Shown here piece by piece: positions 46,172-54,575 of a stretch of 64,000 nt of DNA. The notes under the pieces are model-generated. The model worked only from the letters and a program-made list of their open reading frames with translations. It had not been told where the DNA came from and searched no databases. Position numbers and translations under genes: made by a program. The stretch spans positions 1-64,000 of the forward strand of contig DWWX01000011.1 in assembly GCA_019119495.1 (NCBI GenBank), in the 5' to 3' direction. How positions within the stretch are numbered: position 1 is the first letter of the stretch; every line of letters starts with the position of its first letter. This stretch comes from Candidatus Gemmiger stercorigallinarum. Its GTDB lineage: Bacteria > Bacillota > Clostridia > Oscillospirales > Ruminococcaceae.

Positions 46172-47581
46172 TCACGAATCGAATTGAATCAGGACTGTTG
46201 GCTCATCAATGATGTCCCTGTCCGCTTTGATCTCAAACCCAACTTCGATCTCACTGATGTCAGAGACCGAGGCAATCTGATTCTCCTCCAGCGATGATTC
46301 CTGCAGTCTGATCTCTAGCGCGGCAGATTCTCCGTCAGCAAGCTCTGCGCTGTAGAAAGAGTAGTCTGTCATGTAGCCATTTACAGAGAGCGAATCGTAC
46401 GTGTCATCAATCGTGAGAGTTCTCCCACTTGTATTCTCGGCGAGCATGAGTACATACATATCGGAGCTGTATTCGGACGAGTCTTCCAATATGGTCTTTG
46501 CGACAATTCGCAATCCGTTATTTCGATAGACCTCCTCGCCTGTGGCATCATATCCTGTGTCCACACCGGGAACCATGATTTCGATAGAACGTTCCTCTGC
46601 GATATAGTTCCCGTTGGGGTCAAGCTGATTCAGCGACAGGGCAACAGAGCCGACCTCGTTGATACCATAGATGCTCCAGTGTTCCGGGGCCAGCACGGAG
46701 GAAAGCTCCACAACAATGATACACCGTTTGCCAGGATTGATTACAGTGCTTGACCAAGTGGAACTGCTTACGACCAAACCATTAAGCGCAATATCGGATG
46801 TGGACAGATACACCATATCCTCTGTCCTGTTTTCCAGTTCCAGAAGCAGGGAAGTCTCGCCGTCTTGATTTACCATCACACCACTTGATAGCAAAGTTAT
46901 ATCATTCACATTATAGAGATTCTCTTGTGAGAAATGAGTGATATCGTAACCATAGGCGTTCATGGTAGCGCGGTCGGTGATCGCATTTTGGTAGCGGTCC
47001 TCGCTGTAATCATAGCCATCAAATGCAGACGTTCGTACCTGCCTGGGGCCGGAATATGTATGGTTGTAGTCCTCGTCTGAAATGTCAAAGCCAATCTCTA
47101 TATCAGCGATCTCATCGATGCCGTATAGCATCAGCCCACTATAACTGAAGCTGATGGTCTCGTTCGCTTTCTTGCCGTCTGCAACATCGCAGTTCAAATA
47201 GCCTTCGCTAACCATATAGCCATTGATAGAGTTGCAGCTATAGCCAAGGGAACCACTGATAAAAGACAGGTCTTTTCCGCTGTTGTTTTCGATGGTGAGT
47301 GCCAACTCTACCGAATAGTTTGTATAGTTCAAGCCGGTCGCGGTGATCCTCACCCCATTCTCATCGACCATTACAGTCTCGGCGATAGAGGCGGTTTGGA
47401 TGAATCCGCCCAACTGCTCATCTGGCAGTTCCGACTCATCGGCTGGCGGCATGGTTTCCTGAACGTTGCTTTCGGACTGCGTTTGGTTCCCTGCCTCTTC
47501 CGCGGTGTCCGTGTTGCTGTTGCAAGCGACAAGCGAAACGATTAGGCAAATCGCCAGCACCGATGAAATCCATTTTTTCAT
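46172..47581 (-). CDS. Secreted lipoprotein of unknown function
   Basis: About 469 residues. Start MKKWISSVLAICLIVSLVAC gives a signal peptide with lipobox LVAC (Cys20), after GGAAAGGAGG. A Ser/Glu/Thr-rich linker follows. The mature part appears to hold three related segments of about 120 residues, each with a pattern like VELALTIENNSGKDL / TSLLLELENRTEDM / DMYVLMLAENTSGRTL followed by 'GYM', suggesting repeated immunoglobulin-like beta domains. Last gene of the NERD operon on the element. No enzyme motif. Probably anchored outside the membrane. Confidence 0.8.
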   Translation of the reverse strand: MKKWISSVLAICLIVSLVACNSNTDTAEEAGNQTQSESNVQETMPPADESELPDEQLGGFIQTASIAETVMVDENGVRITATGLNYTNYSVELALTIENNSGKDLSFISGSLGYSCNSINGYMVSEGYLNCDVADGKKANETISFSYSGLMLYGIDEIADIEIGFDISDEDYNHTYSGPRQVRTSAFDGYDYSEDRYQNAITDRATMNAYGYDITHFSQENLYNVNDITLLSSGVMVNQDGETSLLLELENRTEDMVYLSTSDIALNGLVVSSSTWSSTVINPGKRCIIVVELSSVLAPEHWSIYGINEVGSVALSLNQLDPNGNYIAEERSIEIMVPGVDTGYDATGEEVYRNNGLRIVAKTILEDSSEYSSDMYVLMLAENTSGRTLTIDDTYDSLSVNGYMTDYSFYSAELADGESAALEIRLQESSLEENQIASVSDISEIEVGFEIKADRDIIDEPTVLIQFDS

Positions 47582-47613
47582 TTGTTTCCTCCTTTCCTGA
47601 TCAGACGGGGAAA

Positions 47614-47832
47614 TCAATCCTCGTCATCGACCTCCTCAACCACAAAATCAACATCTTCTGGCGGGGTGTATGCCTGCCCTGCCAAGTCGAGAACCTCTGC
47701 GCCTTCTGCAAAAGCTCCGCTGCACTCACGGGCGTAGTCTTCTGCATCCTGCTCGTTGTCAAAAATTTCGTCTTCGGTGTCCAGCACATCCCCCGTGTAG
47801 GCGTTTACCATCTGAACAATAAACTTAGACAT
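47614..47832 (-). CDS. Small acidic protein
   Basis: 72 residues beginning MSKFIVQMVNAYTGDVLDTE; 15 or more Asp/Glu and an acidic tail (VDFVVEEVDDED). Start 47832 chosen because GGAGG lies 8 nt upstream. No family recognised. Strong negative charge would suit a DNA-mimic, inhibitor or adaptor, but that is speculation. Gap of 13 nt to the preceding gene. Confidence 0.72.
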   Translation of the reverse strand: MSKFIVQMVNAYTGDVLDTEDEIFDNEQDAEDYARECSGAFAEGAEVLDLAGQAYTPPEDVDFVVEEVDDED

Positions 47833-47845
47833 AATCCGTTCCTCC

Positions 47846-48292
47846 TTAAATTGTAGCATTATGTTCTATGCCAGAGTTTGCCGCCACATCAGCTTCCGGC
47901 AAACCAGCACAGTTCCCACACCGTTGTTCGTATATGGATGTCGCAAACTCCAGACAGGCATCCGCCGTATTGCGCTCCACTTCTTTGAGACGGTCTTGGT
48001 AGAATCTGCTCAGAAGCATCGTACTAACTCCGATCCCAATTGAGAATGCTAGTGCCGTAGCACATGCTCCTTTCATTACACCAGCCTTCTGACCTGCCTT
48101 CCACAGGGTCACGATTCCCGCACCCATGTCGCCGTTGCCCAAGGAATACAAGGCGTGCGTCATATCCGGCGCGCGACCTGCGCTCGCATCTAAAACCTGG
48201 CTTATCAACGCGCCATTTTCCACAAACACTTCACCTCCGTTTTCTCTTTCTATTTCCCTGTAAAGCCTAAGTCGGACATTAGGCTGATTCAT
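47846..48292 (-). CDS. Small membrane protein of unknown function
   Basis: About 148 residues starting MNQPNVRLRLYREIERENGG. One hydrophobic helix at about 90-112 (CATALAFSIGIGVSTMLLSRF) separates a 90-residue N-terminal part from a C-terminal part with several Cys (RCGNCAG). A GTG at 48343 could extend it by 17 residues but would overlap the GIY-YIG gene. The N-terminal region (VENGALISQVLDAS, SLGNGDMGAGIVTLWKAGQK) is not recognised. Confidence 0.7.
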   Translation of the reverse strand: MNQPNVRLRLYREIERENGGEVFVENGALISQVLDASAGRAPDMTHALYSLGNGDMGAGIVTLWKAGQKAGVMKGACATALAFSIGIGVSTMLLSRFYQDRLKEVERNTADACLEFATSIYEQRCGNCAGLPEADVAANSGIEHNATI

Positions 48293-48308
48293 GTAATCGC
48301 CATCGGCC

Positions 48309-48641
48309 CTATCTGCGTTTTTTCGCAATTCGACCTTCGCCACCCGATGAACGGTTCAGAATGGGGCTGTGCTGTGCGATCTTCATACGTTCGTGCTCTC
48401 TGCGTGTGGCTGAGGTAGAATGCCCATCAGCAATTTTGTACTCCACGGTTCCGCCATGAGGGAGTTTTCCGTTTCGGATATGTTCCTTGGTGCGCCGGTT
48501 CAGATTGCAGGTTTCACCGATGTAGCAGAGGATGCCAGTGTTGTCCCGCAGTCGGTATTCACCTGGACAGGAAGGCGGTTTGGTGCCTCGCCCTGTTGAG
48601 GGATTGTACTTGTTTGGTCTTCCGGGTTTGTAGATACTCAT
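48309..48641 (-). CDS. GIY-YIG-type nuclease domain protein
   Basis: 110 residues with GEY at 27-29 and YIGET at 40-44, Arg49/Arg50 and KEH at 52-54, the layout of the GIY-YIG endonuclease core (GIY replaced by GEY). The C-terminal ATRREHERMKIAQHSPILN supplies a possible acidic residue and Asn. Small single-domain protein, so it may need a partner for specificity. GGAGG precedes the ATG; 14 nt after the NERD stop. Confidence 0.78.
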   Translation of the reverse strand: MSIYKPGRPNKYNPSTGRGTKPPSCPGEYRLRDNTGILCYIGETCNLNRRTKEHIRNGKLPHGGTVEYKIADGHSTSATRREHERMKIAQHSPILNRSSGGEGRIAKKRR

Positions 48642-48655
48642 GTACTATAACCTCC

Positions 48656-49687
48656 TTAGCGTTTATGTGTGATGGCAATAGTTGCCGCCAAACCTGGGAG
48701 AGCAACAGCGGCAATGCTAGCAGCCACATTACCCCAATTGATCTGCCGAAACCACGGGCGTTCTGTTTGAGTAACCGCGTTTGCTGGTGTAGGAGCTTTG
48801 GGTTCCAAATGGATATTGCCAGTTTTGCCTGAGGCTTCCTCGATCTGGACCATCAGTTTGGCATAGTCGGCAATGATCTCATCACATCTCACGCTGCAAA
48901 GAGCACGCTGCTCTTTGTGGTTCGCGAGAATGGTCTCGGCAATTTTCTCGACCTGTTCGGCTGTCAGAGATTCACCGGTTTTCGCATAGGACTTGATTTG
49001 GTAGGAAATACCTGCGCCGCAGCTGATTGGAACCTGATGATAGTTGTCTTGTATCTGTACCCGCTCATTCGGGAAGAGAAGCAGATTATGATAATGAGCC
49101 GGAAAGATCTCCTGCAAATACTCCCGAAGCAGCGCTTCCTTCACGCTCATGCGTCCGGGAAGGTCGTAGATGATATCGCTGCTATCATCGCGGATAAGAA
49201 GACCGTTGGGCGAGATTTTCACCGCTGTGCCCCAGTTCTTGACTTCAATTACGAACATTCCGTAAGGTGCAACCACGATCGCATCGTACTCAGCCTGGGC
49301 ATCCTCGTCCTCCAGTTGGACGTTGTAGAGGATGCGGACGCTCTTATCGAAGGAAAGGAGTTTCAGCGCTTTCCTTGCAACACGCTCGCCGCACATTCCC
49401 TTGATGAAACTGCCGATGGTATATCCGAGTTCGTCCATATTGGCTTTGAAGCGATGGTATGTCTCGGTCCCGTCCAGGCCATATTCCTTGGCAAGCGCTT
49501 CAAAGTGGATCATAATGTCCCGGTCACGGAGGTTCTCTGCATGGGTCTTTTCAAAGACGCCCTGCGCCAGGGCACTCTGCAGCGCCTTCAAATGGTCTAC
49601 CACTTCCTGGTTAGTGTACATGACATCAGGCTTGGTTCCCAGCCCAACGAGGGGTTCGATGATTTGATTCATTCGGGTGTTAGTCAT
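48656..49687 (-). CDS. NERD-domain (nuclease-related) protein with C-terminal membrane helix
   Basis: 343 residues. A helical N-terminal region (1-95) is followed by the NERD domain at about 96-215 with GE100-101, D135 (EYDAIVV) and E148-V-K150 (VIEVKNWG), matching the D-ExK catalytic core of restriction-endonuclease-like folds. A helix near the C-terminus (VAASIAAVALPGLAATIAI) may anchor it in the membrane. First gene of the operon; preceded by GGGAGG and the shared-motif promoter at 49721-49762. Confidence 0.85.
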   Translation of the reverse strand: MTNTRMNQIIEPLVGLGTKPDVMYTNQEVVDHLKALQSALAQGVFEKTHAENLRDRDIMIHFEALAKEYGLDGTETYHRFKANMDELGYTIGSFIKGMCGERVARKALKLLSFDKSVRILYNVQLEDEDAQAEYDAIVVAPYGMFVIEVKNWGTAVKISPNGLLIRDDSSDIIYDLPGRMSVKEALLREYLQEIFPAHYHNLLLFPNERVQIQDNYHQVPISCGAGISYQIKSYAKTGESLTAEQVEKIAETILANHKEQRALCSVRCDEIIADYAKLMVQIEEASGKTGNIHLEPKAPTPANAVTQTERPWFRQINWGNVAASIAAVALPGLAATIAITHKR

Positions 49688-49720
49688 TTTGTGTTCCTCC
49701 CTTTCACTTGAACTAATTTT

Positions 49721-49762
49721 AGTTTAGCACAGGTATTTTTCTATCTGGTTTTACAAGTGCAA
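49721..49762 (-). promoter_or_regulatory. Promoter P1 of the NERD operon with 18-bp shared motif
   Basis: Minus strand: motif copy at 49745-49762 (consensus YTGCRYYKRYAAAACCAR), then 18 nt, then -10 TAAACT (49721-49726), 33 nt before the start codon. The same geometry occurs before the kinase gene. The motif occupies the -35 region, as expected for an activator site or an alternative -35. Confidence 0.72.
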
Positions 49763-49809
49763 GTCGGTTTGCAACGTGCGAGATTGTTGTAATTGTCTGT
49801 TACGATAAA

Positions 49810-49851
49810 AGCATACCACCTCGTTATTCACAGCTGGTTTTATCAATGCAG
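49810..49851 (-). promoter_or_regulatory. Second promoter candidate of the NERD operon with the shared motif
   Basis: Minus strand: motif copy at 49834-49851, 18 nt spacer, -10 TATGCT (49810-49815). Lies directly after the terminator of the kinase gene and about 90 nt upstream of P1. Confidence 0.6.
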
Positions 49852-49893
49852 AATGCCAGAGCTTGGACGATGATCGCGCAAGCTCTGGCATTC
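49851..49893 (-). terminator. Terminator-like hairpin after the kinase gene
   Basis: Perfect 14-bp stem GAATGCCAGAGCTT (49851-49864) / AAGCTCTGGCATTC (49880-49893) with a 15-nt loop, 16 nt past the kinase stop. No clear T-run. Confidence 0.65.
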
Positions 49894-49909
49894 AGAAGGA
49901 ATATTAAGT

Positions 49910-52900
49910 TTACCTGTTTGTTATGATGTTACGGACTTCGTCTGGAATGACAACTCGGTTTTTAAGGTCAACGATTTCTTCATTCTCGGCCTCTATGCGT
50001 TCGATAGTTTTTTGGCACCATTCAAACTGGTGCGCCTTAATCCCTACTTCCCATAGATGGTCACAAAGCTCTTGCCTTATGTGTGCGTACGAATCCATAT
50101 TGGCGTGTTTTGTGCAAATGCGTGTTCCCTCATAGAGCAATGCCATGGCCTTGTCATAGCAGTTCAACTCGAAGTATATGTTGGCACATGGGGTAATAAC
50201 TTCCTCGATTTTCTGCAAGTCTGTTGGAATGATGATGTCCGATAACTCACGAGCCTCTTTAACAAACACATCTGTTGACACCGTATCATCACGTTCCAAG
50301 GCAAAATACCAAGCACAGACCAAATTGTATTGTAGACGAACATAAGCAAATTGCAGCGTATTTTCTGTGATTATCTTTTTTGCCGTTTCGATAAGGGCGC
50401 CAATTTCCTTTTCTGTACCTCGTCTGCCTCGCATTAGAACTGTAGCCTTTGCCAGAATATTTTTGGCGTACAAGTGATTGCCATCGTAGGAAATCCCCCG
50501 CTTTGAATAGTGAAGTGTTTTTTCAATGGCATCAAGCATCTTGTCTAGTAAGAGCACTTCATCGGGGTTGTCCGCATCGTAAGCTCCATCAAGAAGTATA
50601 TCATAATAATCGGAAACCATATTATAATAAATAGCATAAGCCTCTCTCTTGCGGAAATACTTAGCCGCTTTTCCTGCGGTATCCAGCAATGACTTCATAG
50701 CTTTTGTGTCGCCATGGGCAGCATGAATTGAAAAAACCAGTTCATAAATTTGCATAATGCCAATTGCATCTTGCCTTATATCACGTTTGGCATTTGTATA
50801 ATCACCAAAGTCAATGGTTTTTGCATTTTCAGCAAGAATTCGGCTCGTTTCCGAAAAAATAAAATCTTCTCTGTATCGTGGCATATTAAGCAATACTGTA
50901 ATTTGCAAATTTATGTATAGGTCTGTATCATAAATCACTTTCTCACGTTGACATTGTGTAATGATATTTTCTGCTTGGGAAAGCAGCCATGTCAATTTTT
51001 TGATGTCTGCGGGAGCTTCATCTTTGATACGTGCAGATCTTTCACGATAAACCGCTCCGGCAAGTCCATGTTTGTCATACTGTTTTTCGCGCCACCTGCG
51101 GCTACAAGCATTCAGTTTTCGAAAAATCCATTTGTTTCTTAGCTCTGGCGGCAGTTCAGCACTACCTGCCATGATTTGATGCCGCAATTTTTTTGGATAG
51201 TTGTTTTTGGTGGATTCCAGACGGATTTCCACATAGAAGTATGTCAAGAGCTGCTCTGCAGCATTGATATACTCCGGTGTCCAATCCCATCGGTGAACAG
51301 CTTCCTGAATAACACGGTGCATAGAAATCACATCACCGGAAATCATAAGCCAACCATCCTGAATCAGCTGATTCAAATCATCTTTTGATCCGAGTTTCAT
51401 GATTTTTTGGAATTGGTTAATATCAATCCCGTTATCTCCAATCAAAGAGGCAACTTTCATTAAGGCTTTCTTTTCGATAGAAAGCGCACTTGCCTCAAAG
51501 AGGGCATCAATGATATTTCCAATTGTGTCATTGGTTAGCTCGAAGTCTTTTTCGTAATCTACCTTTTCTGGAGCGATGGCGGAAAAGCCGTATTCGTTCA
51601 TTAAGGACAAAGCGCTTGAAATAGTGATATGGCTGTTCGCAATCTGCTTTGCGATTAACTCTAGGACAAGAGTGTGCCCTCCTATACGTTTCAAAATCTG
51701 TTCAAAGCTGTCCTGCTCTTGATCCGCAATCGGACGACCAAGGTTGTCCTCAAAAATGCGGAGAAGTGCGCTCTTGTCTGAAACCGCGGAGAGTTTCATT
51801 ATATGGCAGGTCCGATAAGAGGGGACCTTACGGCTCAAAAGGATAACCTTTAACTCCGTGGAGAGGAGAGCCCTCAGATCATCATCAATCTCGCCGGTGA
51901 AATTGTCGATCACTAAAACGGAAGTGATCCCTCTTACAAGCTCACGAATCTTTTGGAGCTTTTTGTAAAAGTACTTGGTACCAGCCTTGGCTTGTTCATC
52001 CTGTCTTAACGTATTGATTTCAATATTGCTGTCATTCGATATGGTGGCTTCGATGCTGCCTTTGTAGTTGACATACAAAATTGTATCAAACATTCCTTTG
52101 CGGAGCGCCAGATACTCTCTGATAAATGTGCTTTTTCCAATGCCACCCATGCCGGTGACAAATATGCAGTTATATTCGGCGTTAGCCAAGAGCTTGTCCA
52201 AGTCTTCGAACTCGCGTTCACGCCCATAGAAAATTTTGGGTTTTACAATTCGGGTAGAGTAGATTCTCGGCATTAAAAGGTCAGCGTACTTTTCAATTAT
52301 CTGCAACTGCTCTACGACTTCCCGCATACTTTGGTATCTATCCGCGTAATAAACAGCCAAAGCATGATGGAAGAAGTCACTCAAAGAGCTAAAAAGTTTG
52401 TCATCACACTTTTGAAAATCATATTGAATTTTAGAAAAATCAAACTCGGAATCCGTTTCACAATCGGGTGCAGTAGGCGTATATCCAAACAGAAGATAAA
52501 ATAGTAACGCACCTACGCCGTACACGTCCGTATGCGGGCCCAGCCGTTTGATTTTTAAGGTCCGAAGTTCAATAGGGGCAAAGCCCTTGGAGTAAGAAAG
52601 CCGTATATCGCTACAACCCAATTCACTTGGTTTTTTGAGCTCGTGGACGGAAAGCAGTGAATCGAAGTCAAAGAGTTGAACCTGCTTCTGGTATCCGTCA
52701 ACAACGAGAACATTTTGAGGCTTGGTATCTAAGTAAAGATACCCTTGCTTATGAATGTTACCCAGGACATGCGCTACCTGCTTGACGAGCATAACACACT
52801 CTTTCAGAGTTTCCGGTTTATATGTCGCCAATGTTTGATTCGAAGAATAAGCGGATAAAATATAGTAAGTGCCGTTCTGCCTGAAAACATCAAGCTGATT

Positions 52901-53236
52901 TGTCATCGAGGAATAATTGGTGTCAGAGTAAAATAACTGGCTTGTGCGTGAAAAATCAGAGCGGAATTGCTCTCGACCTTGATTAAACGCTTCAGCATCC
53001 TCAGCCGATGGGGTTAAGCAGTTATTTCCGTTTCGGGAAATATTAAGCCTATAAGGATAGAACTCCTTTACTCTGTACAGCGTTTTATCTCCGGTATTGG
53101 TTACACGAGAGGCTTCATACACAATGCAAGAGCCACCACGACCGATTTCACTTTCAATGACACAATGAATTGCTTCACCTCTATCGTTACGCAAGCAAAG
53201 AGTGGTATTCTGTTTCAAAGCAATTCTATGGTCCAT
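49910..53236 (-). CDS. Ser/Thr protein kinase fused to a STAND (NB-ARC-like) ATPase and C-terminal helical repeats
   Basis: 1108 residues. Kinase domain at about 20-320: glycine loop IGRGGSCIVY (31-40), Lys57, catalytic LDTKPQNVL (D170, K172, N175; HRD His/Arg replaced), DFD at 190-192, FAPIEL and DVYGVGALLFYLLFG. STAND ATPase at about 335-640: Walker A GMGGIGKS (362-369), Walker B VLVIDNF (D444), a VILLSR sensor strand and GGHTLVLELIA like the GLPL motif. Residues 650-1090 are alpha-helical, TPR-like. Probably a sensor that oligomerises on detecting a signal in its repeats. AT-rich cargo of the element. Confidence 0.85.
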   Translation of the reverse strand: MDHRIALKQNTTLCLRNDRGEAIHCVIESEIGRGGSCIVYEASRVTNTGDKTLYRVKEFYPYRLNISRNGNNCLTPSAEDAEAFNQGREQFRSDFSRTSQLFYSDTNYSSMTNQLDVFRQNGTYYILSAYSSNQTLATYKPETLKECVMLVKQVAHVLGNIHKQGYLYLDTKPQNVLVVDGYQKQVQLFDFDSLLSVHELKKPSELGCSDIRLSYSKGFAPIELRTLKIKRLGPHTDVYGVGALLFYLLFGYTPTAPDCETDSEFDFSKIQYDFQKCDDKLFSSLSDFFHHALAVYYADRYQSMREVVEQLQIIEKYADLLMPRIYSTRIVKPKIFYGREREFEDLDKLLANAEYNCIFVTGMGGIGKSTFIREYLALRKGMFDTILYVNYKGSIEATISNDSNIEINTLRQDEQAKAGTKYFYKKLQKIRELVRGITSVLVIDNFTGEIDDDLRALLSTELKVILLSRKVPSYRTCHIMKLSAVSDKSALLRIFEDNLGRPIADQEQDSFEQILKRIGGHTLVLELIAKQIANSHITISSALSLMNEYGFSAIAPEKVDYEKDFELTNDTIGNIIDALFEASALSIEKKALMKVASLIGDNGIDINQFQKIMKLGSKDDLNQLIQDGWLMISGDVISMHRVIQEAVHRWDWTPEYINAAEQLLTYFYVEIRLESTKNNYPKKLRHQIMAGSAELPPELRNKWIFRKLNACSRRWREKQYDKHGLAGAVYRERSARIKDEAPADIKKLTWLLSQAENIITQCQREKVIYDTDLYINLQITVLLNMPRYREDFIFSETSRILAENAKTIDFGDYTNAKRDIRQDAIGIMQIYELVFSIHAAHGDTKAMKSLLDTAGKAAKYFRKREAYAIYYNMVSDYYDILLDGAYDADNPDEVLLLDKMLDAIEKTLHYSKRGISYDGNHLYAKNILAKATVLMRGRRGTEKEIGALIETAKKIITENTLQFAYVRLQYNLVCAWYFALERDDTVSTDVFVKEARELSDIIIPTDLQKIEEVITPCANIYFELNCYDKAMALLYEGTRICTKHANMDSYAHIRQELCDHLWEVGIKAHQFEWCQKTIERIEAENEEIVDLKNRVVIPDEVRNIITNR

Positions 53237-53265
53237 AAATTCACCGCCTTTTATCGTGTGACCTG

Positions 53266-53307
53266 ATTATAGTGCATGGCTTTTGACAATTGGTTTTGTC
53301 GGCGCAA
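53266..53307 (-). promoter_or_regulatory. Promoter of the kinase-STAND gene with the shared motif
   Basis: Minus strand: motif copy at 53290-53307, 18 nt spacer, perfect -10 TATAAT (53266-53271), 30 nt before the start codon. No sigma-A-like -35 apart from the motif. Confidence 0.75.
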
Positions 53308-53315
53308 AATCAACT

Positions 53316-54509
53316 TCAGTAATTTTCTTTCTCTTTCCTCTCGGCAAAAACCTCTACCATATAGTATCTGAAAGCCTCAAGCGGGGTCTCATCATTCAAT
53401 GCCCACATAAAAAGCCAATCATACGGATTACCAGCATACAGTTCAGGATAACCTGCATAATAAAGTCTATTGTTTATTGTGTCAAAACAACGTTTGGAAT
53501 CAGCGGGTTTTGCTAAGTAACAAGCGCCATTTTGGCTAATGATTATTCTTGCCCAATAAGTATAAAAGGTGAGGAAGATTAGCATTTTTCGAACAATCTC
53601 GTTATCTCCGACCAATTCTCCACGAATCAGCTTATCAATATTTTGTCTGTTAGGGAAACAGTAACCAGCTTTTAATGGAATTAGCTTGTTTGCAGACAGA
53701 ACAGAAGTGAGTGAACGGTCATATTTGATAGAATATTCACTTTTCAATTCGTTTGTCAATCCGATTATTTGAGAAAAGATAGCCCAAGTAGAAGCATCCG
53801 GATCGGCAACGGCATATCTATTTGTTCCATTGATAACAGCTCCTTCTTTTGCGGCCAACCCATCTGCTTTAGAAATATCTGCCCATAGTTCTTGAATATA
53901 TTTGATAGCAGTGACATTGTTGTACTGGAAGTCATCGATATTGTCACTAATATACTGTATAAGTGTTTCGCTATCCTTGATACTATCAATGCAATCAATA
54001 ATAGCTCCAGTATAGAGAACATCGCGTCCGGGAATGGCCTTCGCCTTTTTAGTTACGGGAATGCGGGCAAGAATAGCTTCTGCTTCGGAGTAAGAGAGGT
54101 TGTTTTTTATGCAGAAGTAATAAACTGCTTCTCTTATGGTATGGCAGTCAAAACTCCTCTCAAACTGAACACATCTGAAAAATTCGTTGGTTTCAACCAC
54201 ATCCAATCCTAGAGCAAAGCAAATTCTGTAAGCTGTTTCACGCTCAATTTCTGCATTGGGTGAAAACAATGCGCGGAAACTGTGTAAAGGCCTTATCCCC
54301 GCCTCCCTAAACCTTGAACTGAGGAATCGCGCCTTGGAAGCCGCATTACCTAAATCACCGGTATATCCATGTTTTGCAATGAAGGCGGTTAGTGCTTCAC
54401 TAAAGCCTCGAAAAAGGCGCGCAATGTCAAGCAGTTTATCTTCAAAGTCATCAGCGTCTATTGACAATGTCTCGGCCCAAGTATTAAGTAGCTCAGTATA
54501 TTGACTCAT
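53316..54509 (-). CDS. Cargo protein of unknown function, possible helical DNA-binding regulator
   Basis: 397 residues, family not named with certainty. The N-terminal third is helical: RETAYRICFALGLDVVETNEFF and SFDCHTIREAVYYFCIKNN resemble HTH-like segments of XRE-type proteins found beside kinases in gut Firmicutes. The C-terminal half has hydrophobic-aromatic stretches (LIFLTFYTYWARI, NPYDWLFMWALNDETPLEAF). No catalytic motif is visible. It is the first gene of the cargo, with its own TTGAGA/TAGACT promoter, 79 nt before the kinase. It could be the regulator of the shared motif, or a partner of the kinase. Confidence 0.7.
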   Translation of the reverse strand: MSQYTELLNTWAETLSIDADDFEDKLLDIARLFRGFSEALTAFIAKHGYTGDLGNAASKARFLSSRFREAGIRPLHSFRALFSPNAEIERETAYRICFALGLDVVETNEFFRCVQFERSFDCHTIREAVYYFCIKNNLSYSEAEAILARIPVTKKAKAIPGRDVLYTGAIIDCIDSIKDSETLIQYISDNIDDFQYNNVTAIKYIQELWADISKADGLAAKEGAVINGTNRYAVADPDASTWAIFSQIIGLTNELKSEYSIKYDRSLTSVLSANKLIPLKAGYCFPNRQNIDKLIRGELVGDNEIVRKMLIFLTFYTYWARIIISQNGACYLAKPADSKRCFDTINNRLYYAGYPELYAGNPYDWLFMWALNDETPLEAFRYYMVEVFAERKEKENY

Positions 54510-54545
54510 ATAGATACCCCTTTTTTGTTGTAATGTCTAGCTATT

Positions 54546-54575
54546 AGTCTATCACATACCATAATGTTTTCTCAA
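54546..54575 (-). promoter_or_regulatory. Promoter of the 397-residue cargo gene
   Basis: Minus strand TTGAGA (54570-54575) and TAGACT (54546-54551), 18 nt apart, 37 nt upstream of the start codon. The sequence around the -35 (CTGACTTGAGAAAACA) weakly recalls the shared cargo motif. Confidence 0.55.
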
